DNA of 64,000 nucleotides, taken from NCBI GenBank assembly GCA_046351555.1, contig JAXLYI010000012.1, forward strand, positions 1 to 64,000, given 5' to 3'. The position numbers and the translations under genes were made by a program. Each line of letters starts with the position of its first letter. Positions within the stretch are counted from its first letter, which is position 1. The stretch comes from CAISKJ01 sp046351555 (lineage in GTDB: Bacteria > Myxococcota_A > Polyangia > Polyangiales > Ga0077539). Positions 48,276 through 56,309 of the stretch are shown here, piece after piece. Below the pieces are notes generated by a model. That model searched no databases and had not been told where the DNA came from. It was given only the letters and a program-made list of their open reading frames with translations.

Positions 48276-48281
48276 TATAAC
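48276..48281 (+). promoter_or_regulatory. Candidate -10 (TATAAC) for the peptidase/deaminase/dehydratase run
   Basis: GGTATAACC lies 9 bases before the ATG at 48291 with no Shine-Dalgarno sequence. It is the closest match to the TATAAT consensus among the elements noted here. Confidence 0.45.
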
Positions 48282-48290
48282 CGATCGCCC

Positions 48291-49685
48291 ATGCGACTCA
48301 TCGCCGCCCTCGCGCTCGTCGCCTGCGCCCGCACCGCCGTGGTGGCGCCGCCCGCCGCGCCCACGACGTCGACGGCCGCCCCCGAGGCGCCCGACTCCGG
48401 CGCGATGGCGCTCGTGCGTTCGCTCTCGGACGAGGCCGGGCCGCGGCTCGCGGGGTCGCGGGGCGACGCGCTCGCGGTGGCGTGGGCCGAGCGGACGATG
48501 CGGGCGATGGGCTTCACGAGCGTCCGGGCCGAGCCCGTCCGCGTGCCCCATTGGGAGCGCGGGGAGGAGCGCGGCGCGATCACGGAGCCGTTCGAGCGGC
48601 CGGTGGTGCTGACGGCGCTCGGTGGGAGCGTCGCGACGCCGCCGGAGGGCGTGCAGGCCGAGCTGGTGGAGGTCGACTCCCTCGAGGCCATCGACGCGCT
48701 CGACCCGGCGCGCGCGGCGGGGCGCATCGTCTTCGTCCACCGGGTGATGCGCGCCGCGGAGGACGGCGCGGGCTACGGGGAGACGGTGCCGGTGCGCGTT
48801 CGGGCGGCGTCGCGGGCGGCGCGCAAGGGCGCGGCGGCGGTGGTGATCCGCTCGGTGGGGACGGGCCCGCAGCGCATCGCCCACACCGGCGCGATGCGCT
48901 ACGAGGACGGCGTCGCGCGCATCCCCGCGGCGGCGCTCTCCGCGCCCGACGCCGACGCGATCCACCGGCTGCTCGCGGGCGGGGTGGCGGTGCGGATGCG
49001 CCTCCAGCTCGGGTGCCGCGCGCTGCCCGACGCGGACTCGGCCAACGTGGTGGGCGAGGTGCCCGCGACGCGCGGCGACGAGGGCGTGGTGCTCCTCGGC
49101 GCGCACCTCGACTCGTGGGACCTCGGGAGCGGCGCGATCGACGACGGGGCGGGCGCGGCAATCGTACTGTTGGCCGCCCGCGCGGTGCGCGAGCGCGTGG
49201 CCGAGCGCCGCCGGTCGGTGCGGGTGGTGCTCTTTGCCAACGAGGAGAACGGCCTCGCCGGCGCGCGGGCCTACGCCGAGGCGCACCGCAACGAGCTCGC
49301 GCGCCACGTCGTCGCCGCCGAGGCCGACGAGGGCGACGGGCGCGTCGTCTCCCTCGGGTGGGCCGGAGACCCCGCGGCGCGGCCCCGCTTCGAACGGCTC
49401 CTGCGCGCGGTGGCGCCCTGGGGCGTTCGCCGCGACGACGAGCCCGCGCATGGCGGCGCGGACATCTCGCCGCTCGTCCCGCACGGCGTCCCGCGGCTCT
49501 CCTTCGGCCAGGACATGACCCGCTACTTCGACCACCACCACACCGTCAGCGACACGCCCGCCGTGGTCGACCCGCGCGCGCTCGACCAGGCCGTCGCCGT
49601 CTACACCGCGGCCCTCACCGAGCTCGTCACCATGGACGGCGATTTCGGCCGCGCGCCCGTCCCGACGCCCGAGGCGCATCGATGA
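48291..49685 (+). CDS. Lipoprotein M28-family metallopeptidase with PA-like insert
   Basis: 464 residues. The signal ends at LALVAC (Cys12). Residues 40-90 and 240-455 form the M28 catalytic fold: LGAHLDSWDLGSGAIDDGAG supplies His, Asp and the bridging Asp, NEENGLAGARAYAE the catalytic Glu and a ligand, EADEGDG the next acidic ligand, and FDHHHTVSDTP the last His. Residues about 100-230 (VVLTALGGS to AALSAPDA) match a protease-associated domain. The expected activity is a di-zinc amino- or carboxypeptidase acting outside the cytoplasm. It overlaps the adenosine deaminase gene by four bases. Confidence 0.92.
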   Translation: MRLIAALALVACARTAVVAPPAAPTTSTAAPEAPDSGAMALVRSLSDEAGPRLAGSRGDALAVAWAERTMRAMGFTSVRAEPVRVPHWERGEERGAITEPFERPVVLTALGGSVATPPEGVQAELVEVDSLEAIDALDPARAAGRIVFVHRVMRAAEDGAGYGETVPVRVRAASRAARKGAAAVVIRSVGTGPQRIAHTGAMRYEDGVARIPAAALSAPDADAIHRLLAGGVAVRMRLQLGCRALPDADSANVVGEVPATRGDEGVVLLGAHLDSWDLGSGAIDDGAGAAIVLLAARAVRERVAERRRSVRVVLFANEENGLAGARAYAEAHRNELARHVVAAEADEGDGRVVSLGWAGDPAARPRFERLLRAVAPWGVRRDDEPAHGGADISPLVPHGVPRLSFGQDMTRYFDHHHTVSDTPAVVDPRALDQAVAVYTAALTELVTMDGDFGRAPVPTPEAHR

Positions 49686-50584
49686 CCGGGCTCGCCGACC
49701 TGCACCGCCACCTCGACGGCTCGCTCCGCATGGAGACCGTGCGCGAGCTCGCCGCGCGCGAGGGCGTGGTCGTCCCGCCCGACCTCCCCTTCGTGCGGGG
49801 GATGGGCCTCGCGGCGGCGCTCCAGCGCTTCGCCTTCACGCTCTCGCTGCTCCAAACGCGCGACGCGCTCGCCCGCGTGGCCGCCGAGATCTGTGAAGAC
49901 GCCGCGGCCGAGGGCGTGACGACGCTCGAAGTCCGCTTCGCGCCGCAGCTCCACGGCGCGCGGGGGATGCGCGTCGGGGACGCGATCGACGCGGTGCTCG
50001 AGGGCGCCGCGGGGCGCGCGGGGGTGATCCTGTGCGGGCTCTACGGCGAGCCCCCGGCCGTGCTGCGCGGGCTCGTCGACGCGGCGCGGACGCGGCCCGG
50101 CGTGGTGGGCGTCGACCTCGCGGGCGGGCCCGTGCCGGGCGACTCGTGGGGGATGGAGGACTACGCGCCGGCCTTCCACGAGGCCGAGCGCCTCGGGCTC
50201 GGGCGCACGGTGCACGCGGGCGAGGGGAGAGCCCCGGACGAGATCGGGGTCGCGGTGGAGCGCCTGCGGGCGACGCGCGTCGGCCACGGGACCACGCTCC
50301 TCGACGACCCCGCGGTGCTCGACCTGGTGCTCGCGCGCGGGGTGACGGTGGAGGCCTGCGTGACGAGCAACGTCCACACCGGGGCGGTGACGTCGGCCGA
50401 GGCGCACCCGCTGCCGCGCTGGCTCGCGCTCGGCGTGAGGGCGTGCGTGTGCACCGACAACACGCTGCTCTCGGCGATCGACGCGCCCGAGGAGCACCGG
50501 CGCGCGCGGGCGATCCCGGGGATGGACGACGCGAAGCTCGCCGCGGCCGTCGCGCACGGCCACGCGGCGGCGTTTCAGCGGTAG
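49682..50584 (+). CDS. Adenosine deaminase family protein
   Basis: 300 residues, about 30-40 shorter than typical Add. DLHRHLDGSLR (His9, His11), HAGEG, RVGHGTTLLDDP and CVCTDNTLLS cover the zinc ligands, the catalytic Glu and the metal Asp. The residue after that Asp is Asn instead of the second Asp of the enterobacterial enzyme, a variant seen in other bacterial members. CVTSNVHTGAV is the substrate-loop signature. Deamination of adenosine or a modified adenine nucleoside is expected. It starts at an ATGA overlap with the peptidase and ends 11 bases before phhB. Confidence 0.9.
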   Translation: MTGLADLHRHLDGSLRMETVRELAAREGVVVPPDLPFVRGMGLAAALQRFAFTLSLLQTRDALARVAAEICEDAAAEGVTTLEVRFAPQLHGARGMRVGDAIDAVLEGAAGRAGVILCGLYGEPPAVLRGLVDAARTRPGVVGVDLAGGPVPGDSWGMEDYAPAFHEAERLGLGRTVHAGEGRAPDEIGVAVERLRATRVGHGTTLLDDPAVLDLVLARGVTVEACVTSNVHTGAVTSAEAHPLPRWLALGVRACVCTDNTLLSAIDAPEEHRRARAIPGMDDAKLAAAVAHGHAAAFQR

Positions 50585-50587
50585 GAT
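50582..50587 (+). promoter_or_regulatory. Candidate -10 (TAGGAT) for the pterin dehydratase gene
   Basis: TAGGATCGCG overlaps the stop codon of the deaminase gene and lies 8 bases before the ATG at 50596. It could give a separate leaderless transcript inside the operon. Confidence 0.3.
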
Positions 50588-50595
50588 CGCGCCCC

Positions 50596-50880
50596 ATGGC
50601 CCGCACCGCGCTTGCCCCCGACGCCCTCGCCGCCGCGCTCGCCGACCTGTCCGGGTGGGCGGGCGATTCGAACGGCATCCGACGTGAGTTCCGCTTCGGG
50701 AGCTACGAGGCGGGCGTGGCCTTCGCCGTCCGCGTCGCGCTCCACGCGCAGCGGGTCGACCACCACCCTGACCTGCTCATCGGGTGGTGCCGCGTGGAGG
50801 TCCGGTACGTCACGCACGACGCCGGCGGCGTCACCGCGCGCGACCTCGAAGGCGCCCGCGCCGTCGACGCGATGGCCTGA
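50596..50880 (+). CDS. phhB: Pterin-4a-carbinolamine dehydratase
   Basis: 94 residues, usual length. GIRREFRFGSYEAGVAFAVRV, the core HHPDLLIGWCRVEVRYVTHDAGGVTARD and the final helix match the family; the paired His and the THD-GG-T-D signature form the active site that dehydrates 4a-hydroxytetrahydrobiopterin. It recycles pterin for aromatic amino acid hydroxylases, none of which is in the window. It follows the adenosine deaminase gene closely but has no clear pathway link to it. Confidence 0.93.
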   Translation: MARTALAPDALAAALADLSGWAGDSNGIRREFRFGSYEAGVAFAVRVALHAQRVDHHPDLLIGWCRVEVRYVTHDAGGVTARDLEGARAVDAMA

Positions 50881-51155
50881 GAGAAATTCCGCCCGCGCTT
50901 GCGCGCCACGGCCGAGGTGCTACCCCTAGCCCTCCGCCTCCGCGCGCGGCTCACGCGCAACTCCGCACCCCCGAAAGCCCAACCCCCACCACCGCCGGGC
51001 GCGCTTCATCGCGCGACCGACGACGTCCCCCGATGCTGCACCCCCTGGCCTGGGGCCGGCGTCGCGTCTGCGTCCCGCCCGCTTCGCTGCGCGCGGGCTC
51101 GCCGACGCGCGCGCCCGCGTCCGACGTCCGCCCGGCCCACCGATGGCGCCGCCGC

Positions 51156-51923
51156 ATGAACCTCCACCCCGCACCGCCCGAACTGCTCCGCGACGCGCTG
51201 GCCGCCGCGCCCTGGGCCTCGCACCTGCCGTCGGCCGCGGGCGCCTTCGTGGCCGCGTGGCGCGCCGACGACGTCGCTTCGCCCGACGAGGTCGCGGCCG
51301 CGCTCGCCGGGGCCGAGTCCGCCGCCCGCGCCGCGTGCCGCGAGGTGTCGGCCGGCGACCACGACCGCTGGGCCGCCGCCTGCCTCGCGCTCGGCGCCCG
51401 CCGCGCGCTCGACCGGGCGCGCGCCCACGACCGCGCCGCCGACGCGCTCGCCGCCGCCTTCGCCGCCGCGGCCGGGGCGCAGCTCCGCGCGCTGCCGACG
51501 TCGCGCAAGCAGGGCGTCGCCGGCCGGAGCCTGAAGCTCGCGCGCGAGGCCGTCGCGCAGGCGCACCGCGACGACGTCGGCCCGCGGCGTGTTCGAGCGG
51601 GCGCTGGCCGAGGCCGCCGCCGACGCGCTGGCCCCGCTCGCGATGGCGCTCCCCGACGGGCCCGAGCGGGCGAGGACGGTGCTCGCGCGGGCCGAGGCGA
51701 CGGCGCTCGCTCGGCACGACCGCGAGCAGGCCTTCCTCCCGCCGCCGGCGCGCCGGGCCCGCGCGGCCGCGGCGCTCGCGGGCCTCGCGGCGCGCCTTGC
51801 GGATGCGGCGCTCGCGGCCGAGGGCGCGGACGTCGCGCGCTGGCTCACCGCGATGACGCTCCAGCTCGTGCGCGCGATGGGCGAGCTCGCGCGCGTGTTC
51901 CCCGACGAAGAGACCCACGATGA
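51156..51923 (+). pseudogene. Unknown alpha-helical gene with an apparent +1 frameshift
   Basis: From the ATG at 51156 the frame codes a helical Ala/Arg/Asp protein (RDALAAAPWASHLPSAAGAF, LKLAREAVAQAHRDDVGPRR) with third positions almost all G/C up to about 51587. Beyond that the same frame turns into Arg/Gly-rich nonsense with CGA codons, while the next frame (starting with GTG at 51589, VFERALAEAAADALAPLAMA) becomes clearly coding up to about 51915. A one-base skip at about 51588 would give a protein of about 255 residues. The original frame ends in a double TGA at 51921-51926. Sequence error, a decayed gene, or two genes joined without space are all possible. I recognise no family. Confidence 0.55.
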
Positions 51924-51969
51924 TGACCCCGCGCGCGCCGCGCCGCGCGCTTCTCCCGAGGAGACCCCC

Positions 51970-52452
51970 ATGAAGACCGCGACGACCCCCAACGGCACCC
52001 TGCTCGAGACCCTCCAGGTCGACGCGACCGACGCCGCGTGGCGCACGGCGGGCTCGCAGCTCGTCAAGCTCACGCGCGACCCGCTCGCGGCGATGCTGTG
52101 CCGCCACCTCGGCCCCGACGACCCCGCGCTCCGCGCGCGCGTTGCGGCCTTCCTCCAGACCGAGCTCGGCGCGGCCATGGTCTCCGCCGTCCTGTCGGCG
52201 GGGCTCACCGCGCTGCCGCTGGCGGGCCCGGTGCCCGAGCGCATGGCGCGGGAGCTCCGCGTGCGCGCGATGGCCGGCGTCGGCGACGAGCTGGCCGACG
52301 TGCTGATGGGCCCACTCCGCGAGGTGGCGTCGACCTACCTCCGCGACGCGCCCGCGGCCGACGCGCCCGCGCGCCGTGCGCTCGACGCCCGCGCGCCCGC
52401 CTTCGGCGTGGTGGACGGCGACGTCCTCACCGCCGCGCCGCGCCGCGCGTAA
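51970..52452 (+). CDS. Small helical protein of unknown function
   Basis: 160 residues from an ATG with a strong GAGGAG six bases upstream, the best start signal in this stretch, although the frame stays open back to 51589. TLLETLQVDATDAAWRTAGS, LVKLTRDPLAAMLCRHLGPD and RARVAAFLQTELGAAMVSAV suggest an all-helical fold, with a Pro/Ala-rich tail. No signal peptide. No family recognised. It lies between the frameshifted gene and the large receiver protein gene and may be the second gene of an unknown pair. Confidence 0.6.
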   Translation: MKTATTPNGTLLETLQVDATDAAWRTAGSQLVKLTRDPLAAMLCRHLGPDDPALRARVAAFLQTELGAAMVSAVLSAGLTALPLAGPVPERMARELRVRAMAGVGDELADVLMGPLREVASTYLRDAPAADAPARRALDARAPAFGVVDGDVLTAAPRRA

Positions 52453-52538
52453 CCCGCGCCCAAAGCCCCGACACCCCCGAGCGTCCCCGCCGCCCGCCGC
52501 GCCCGCGCTCTGAACTGGCCATGGCGCGGCGGCGGCGG

Positions 52539-52544
52539 TACGTT
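52539..52544 (+). promoter_or_regulatory. Candidate -10 (TACGTT) upstream of the receiver-protein gene
   Basis: GGTACGTTCGCCGC lies 75 bases before the ATG at 52620. It would make a leadered transcript, unlike most other candidates here. Confidence 0.25.
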
Positions 52545-52619
52545 CGCCGCGAGAACGCACGCCGCCCGGCGGCGGCCGCGCGCGACGGAGCGCGACGGCG
52601 CGGCGCGCTCGCCGACCCG

Positions 52620-55600
52620 ATGGACGACAGCCCCCCCCGCGACAGCAGCACCGAGGACCCGCGCCAGGGCTTCCTCCGCGCGCTGCCGCGCAAGGCGGTG
52701 GAGATCAAGGCCACCTTCGGCGCGCTCATCGCCGACCCGCGCTCGACGCGGATGCGCGACGAGCTCCGGCGGCGGCTCCACGCGTTCTACACCCTCGCCC
52801 GCTCGTACCAGCTCCCGAAGCTCGCGGAGGAGATCCGCGCCTGCGTCGACATCCTCGACGCGACGCGCGCGCTCCCGTCGCTCGCGCGGCCGCACATCGA
52901 CTCGCTCGCCGGGCACATCGCGGCCTTCGCCGGCGCCGCCGAGCAGGACGCCGGCGAGGGGGCCGTGCGGCCGTCCGCGCCATCGGGCACCCGCCAGGAC
53001 CCGTCGCGCGTCGCCACCACGCGCGTGTCCATCACGGGCGCGCCGCGGCCCCCGAAGCACACGCTCCCGCCCGACGGCGGTGACGTGGGCGCGACGCCCT
53101 CCGAGCGCGTTCGAACCGCGCCCGTGCCGTACCGCACGCTCCCGCCCGGCACCACGCTGCGCAAGGGGATGACGGCCGCGAGCGGGCACGCCGCCGCCGT
53201 CCACGTGCTCTTCGTCGGCGGCTCGGTGCGCGCCAACGGGCTCCACGAGGCGCTCCCCGCGGAGGTGGAGCTCCTGGTCACGCGCACCGCCCTCGACGCC
53301 GCGCAGCGCGCCCGCGACGCCGGGCCCGACGTGATCGTGGCGGAGGCGGGCGGCGCGGCCGACGGCGCGTCGCTCGTCCAGACGCTGCGGGCCGACCCGG
53401 TGACGGAGTTCTTCCCGGTGTTGCTATTGGCGACGGGCGGGGCGACGGTGGAGGCGCTGCGCGAGCGCTGCCCCGACGCGGCCGACGTGCTCCCCGAGGG
53501 CGCCGACGGCGCGGCGCTCTGGGACGCGATCGAGCGCTTCCTCGGCGGCGCCACCGCGTCGACGTCCACCTACGAGCTCGGCGACCTCACCCTCGACGAG
53601 CTCACCCGCGCCCTCCAAGACGAGCTCCGCCGCGGCATCGTCGGCGCGGCCAGCCCGCGGGCCCGCGGCGCGCGCATCCGCCTCGGCGCCGGCAGCGACG
53701 TGCTCGCCGCCACCTGGGAGGCGATCACCCGCATCCGCGAGGTGGTCGAGCGCCGCTCCAACGGCACCGTCCGCTTCGAACTCCCCGCCGCGCCGCGCGG
53801 CATGCCGGGCACGCAGGTGCTCACCCCCGGCGGCGGCGACGAGGCGCCGGCCGAGCCCGGGGGCGACGACCCGCTGCCCGGCCGCAAGGTGCTGGTGGTC
53901 GACGACGACCCCGCCGTGCTCGCCACCTTCCGCGCGCTCCTGCGCGACGCGGGGGCCGAGGTGCACGAGTGCGCCGACGGCGCGCGCGCGCTCGCCCTCT
54001 CGCGGCGGCTGCGCCCCGACCTGCTCCTCGCCGACATCGTGATGCCCGGCCTCGACGGCTTCGCGCTCTGCCGCGCCGTCCGCCGCGACCCCTCGCTGCG
54101 CCACATGCCGGTGATCCTCCTGTCGTGGCGCGACGACCTCCTCGTGCGGATGCGCGAGGCCGGCGCGCAGGCCCAGGGCTACCTCCGCAAGGAGGTCGGC
54201 GGCGAGGCGATCCTGGCGCGCGTGCGCGAGGCGCTGCGCCTGCGCGAGCGCATCCTGCGGCGCGTGCGGGAGCTGTCGGGCGCCGCGGAGGTGCGCGGGC
54301 GGCTCGAGCGCGCCGGGCTCTACCCGCTGCTCGAGGCCGCGGCCACGCTCGGCGACGCCACCGTGTCGGTGAGCGACACCTCCAGCGTCACCGAGCTCCA
54401 CCTGCGCGGCGGTCGCCTGGTGTCGGCGCTGCGCACGGCCCACGACGGCTCGCTCGTGCGCGGCGAGGCGGCGCTGCGCCCGGTGCTCGGCGTCTCCTCC
54501 GCCCGCTTCGCCGTCGCCCGCGCGAAGACGGCCGTCCGCGAGAACCTCCAGGGCACCCTCCAGGAGCTCCTCACGCGGAGCGCGCGCGCGGTGCTCTGCC
54601 TGGAGGAGAGCGTGTCGGGCGAGGCGCTCGCCGACGTGCACCGCGTGGAGTTCGACCGCGAGGGCGCGCTCGCCTACGCGCGGACGCTCCCGGGGCGCCA
54701 GCGCACGCAGCTCGAGCGCGTGGTCGAGGGCGAGGCGCCCGCCGAGCTCATCGCGCGCGACTCGGCCGCGCCGTCCGACCTCGAGCCCCACCTCGTCGAG
54801 CTCGTCCGCCGCGGCGCCGTCCGCGGCGCCTACGGGCCCGCCGGCGAAGACCTCGCTGCCCGCCGCGCCGCGCAGCCCGAGCCCGCGGCCGAGCCCTCCG
54901 CGCCCGCGCTGGTGCCCGCGCCCGCGCCCCGCGCGCCCCGCGGCGGCGACGACGACCCGAGCGACGTGTCGCTCGCCGACGCGGTGTGGCGCGAGCTGCG
55001 CGACTCGGTGGTCGACGACCCCGCGCGCCGCCGCGCCGGGCCGGGCCCGCACCCCGCGGCCGCGCCCGCCGCCATCGCCCCGCGCCCCTCGGAGCCGCCG
55101 CTCGTCACGCTCGAGCCCGTCGCGCTCCCCGTCGACGACCTCCCGCCGCTCGAAATGGACGCGGCCTTCGAGCCGATCAAGACCCCCGCCTCGCCCGTGC
55201 CCGCGCGGCTGATCGCTGCGTCGAAGCCGGGCCCCGACGCGACGCGCAAGGTGCCCGCCGTCGACGCGCGCGCGCAGACCCGCAAGCTCCCGGTCGCGTC
55301 GGTGCCGCCCGAGGCGCTCGCCAGCCCCGCGCCCGGTCGCGGGCGCCCCGGCTCCGACGAGGTCTCCGCCGAGACGCTGGAGATCCCCGACGACGTGATC
55401 GAGACGCTCCAGCGCGACGCCGACGCGCGGGCCGACGCGTCCGACGCGGGGCGCGAGTCGCCCACCAGCGTCCCGGCGATCGAGTTCGAACTCCTCTCGG
55501 GCGGGCCCGACGCCTCCGCGCCGCCCGCCCGCCCGACGAAGCCCCCGCCGACGCCCCTCGCCTCGGCGAAGCCGCCGCCGACCCCCGCCACGTCGACGAA

Positions 55601-56309
55601 GCCGCCGCGCGCCACGCCGACGCGCCCACCGCCCGAGGCGCCCGCGGCCGACGCCTCCGAGAAGCCCGCGCCCGAGACGTCCGTCTCGGAGAAGCCCGCG
55701 CCCGAGAAGCCCCCGCTCGAGAAGCCCACGCTCGAGAAGCCCGTCTCGGAGAAGCCCGCGAAGCCCCCGCGGGCCGCGCCGCGACGTCGCGAGGCCGACG
55801 GGTGGAGCATGTTCCGCCGGACGGCGGCGCTGCTGCTCGGCGTGGGCGGCGCGTTCGCGGGCGCGTACTACGGCGTGCGGGCGTACCTCTGGTCGCGCGC
55901 GCCCGTCGCGCAGGAGGCGCCCGACGCTGCGCCCGACGAGGACGCCGCCCCCGCCGCGCCGGAGCCGCCGCCCGAGGCCGCCGACGTCGCCGCGACCGCC
56001 CCCGCGTCGGACGCGGGCTTCACCCTGCCGCCCCGCGCGCCGGCCGCCCTCGGGGAGTACAGCGACGCGGCGCCCTGGCTCGACGGCGGCGCCCTGCCCG
56101 CGCGGTCGGGCGTGCTCGTGGTGTCGCCGCCCGCGGCCGGCGCGGCGCCCCGCGTCGAGATCGACCAGCGCGACGTGGGCGTGGCGCCGCTCCACGCCGT
56201 CCTCGCCGAGGGGCTCCACACCGTGCGCTTCCGCGACGGCGCGCGCTGGCGCTACCAGTTCGCCACCGTGCGGGCCGGCCAGGCGGTGGTGCTCCAGACG
56301 CCGCAGTGA
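52620..56309 (+). CDS. Membrane-spanning response-regulator protein: Hpt-like, pseudo-receiver, receiver, DUF4388-like, TM, PEGA
   Basis: 1229 residues. Residues 35-105 are a helical bundle with LHAFYTLARSYQLPKLAEEI, Hpt-like with His54 in place. Residues 194-305 are a receiver fold without the acidic pocket (VHVLFVGGSV start). Residues 422-540 are a full receiver: KVLVVDDDP, LLADIVMPG with Asp472, and LLSWRDD. Residues 550-750 look like DUF4388/PATAN (VTELHLRGGRLVSALRTAHD). A 300-residue Pro/Ala linker with EKP repeats leads to one TM helix (about 1064-1090) and a C-terminal PEGA domain (about 1162-1229, GVLVVSPPAAGAAPRVEID). So cytoplasmic phosphorelay modules are tied to an extracytoplasmic PEGA domain. 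It overlaps the next gene by GTGA. Confidence 0.85.
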   Translation: MDDSPPRDSSTEDPRQGFLRALPRKAVEIKATFGALIADPRSTRMRDELRRRLHAFYTLARSYQLPKLAEEIRACVDILDATRALPSLARPHIDSLAGHIAAFAGAAEQDAGEGAVRPSAPSGTRQDPSRVATTRVSITGAPRPPKHTLPPDGGDVGATPSERVRTAPVPYRTLPPGTTLRKGMTAASGHAAAVHVLFVGGSVRANGLHEALPAEVELLVTRTALDAAQRARDAGPDVIVAEAGGAADGASLVQTLRADPVTEFFPVLLLATGGATVEALRERCPDAADVLPEGADGAALWDAIERFLGGATASTSTYELGDLTLDELTRALQDELRRGIVGAASPRARGARIRLGAGSDVLAATWEAITRIREVVERRSNGTVRFELPAAPRGMPGTQVLTPGGGDEAPAEPGGDDPLPGRKVLVVDDDPAVLATFRALLRDAGAEVHECADGARALALSRRLRPDLLLADIVMPGLDGFALCRAVRRDPSLRHMPVILLSWRDDLLVRMREAGAQAQGYLRKEVGGEAILARVREALRLRERILRRVRELSGAAEVRGRLERAGLYPLLEAAATLGDATVSVSDTSSVTELHLRGGRLVSALRTAHDGSLVRGEAALRPVLGVSSARFAVARAKTAVRENLQGTLQELLTRSARAVLCLEESVSGEALADVHRVEFDREGALAYARTLPGRQRTQLERVVEGEAPAELIARDSAAPSDLEPHLVELVRRGAVRGAYGPAGEDLAARRAAQPEPAAEPSAPALVPAPAPRAPRGGDDDPSDVSLADAVWRELRDSVVDDPARRRAGPGPHPAAAPAAIAPRPSEPPLVTLEPVALPVDDLPPLEMDAAFEPIKTPASPVPARLIAASKPGPDATRKVPAVDARAQTRKLPVASVPPEALASPAPGRGRPGSDEVSAETLEIPDDVIETLQRDADARADASDAGRESPTSVPAIEFELLSGGPDASAPPARPTKPPPTPLASAKPPPTPATSTKPPRATPTRPPPEAPAADASEKPAPETSVSEKPAPEKPPLEKPTLEKPVSEKPAKPPRAAPRRREADGWSMFRRTAALLLGVGGAFAGAYYGVRAYLWSRAPVAQEAPDAAPDEDAAPAAPEPPPEAADVAATAPASDAGFTLPPRAPAALGEYSDAAPWLDGGALPARSGVLVVSPPAAGAAPRVEIDQRDVGVAPLHAVLAEGLHTVRFRDGARWRYQFATVRAGQAVVLQTPQ
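55659..55760 (+). repeat. EKP-type imperfect repeats before the TM helix
   Basis: Recurring GAGAAGCCC units encode (S/L/P)EKP steps in the linker, giving a charged, extended stalk just before the membrane segment. Spacing is irregular (9-30 bases), always in frame. Confidence 0.7.

Noticed and set aside
51589..52452. A single 287-aa gene from the GTG at 51589
   Set aside because: The GTG has no ribosome-binding site and follows directly on coding sequence in the previous frame, while a strong GAGGAG precedes the ATG at 51970. A frameshifted upstream gene plus a separate small gene fits better.
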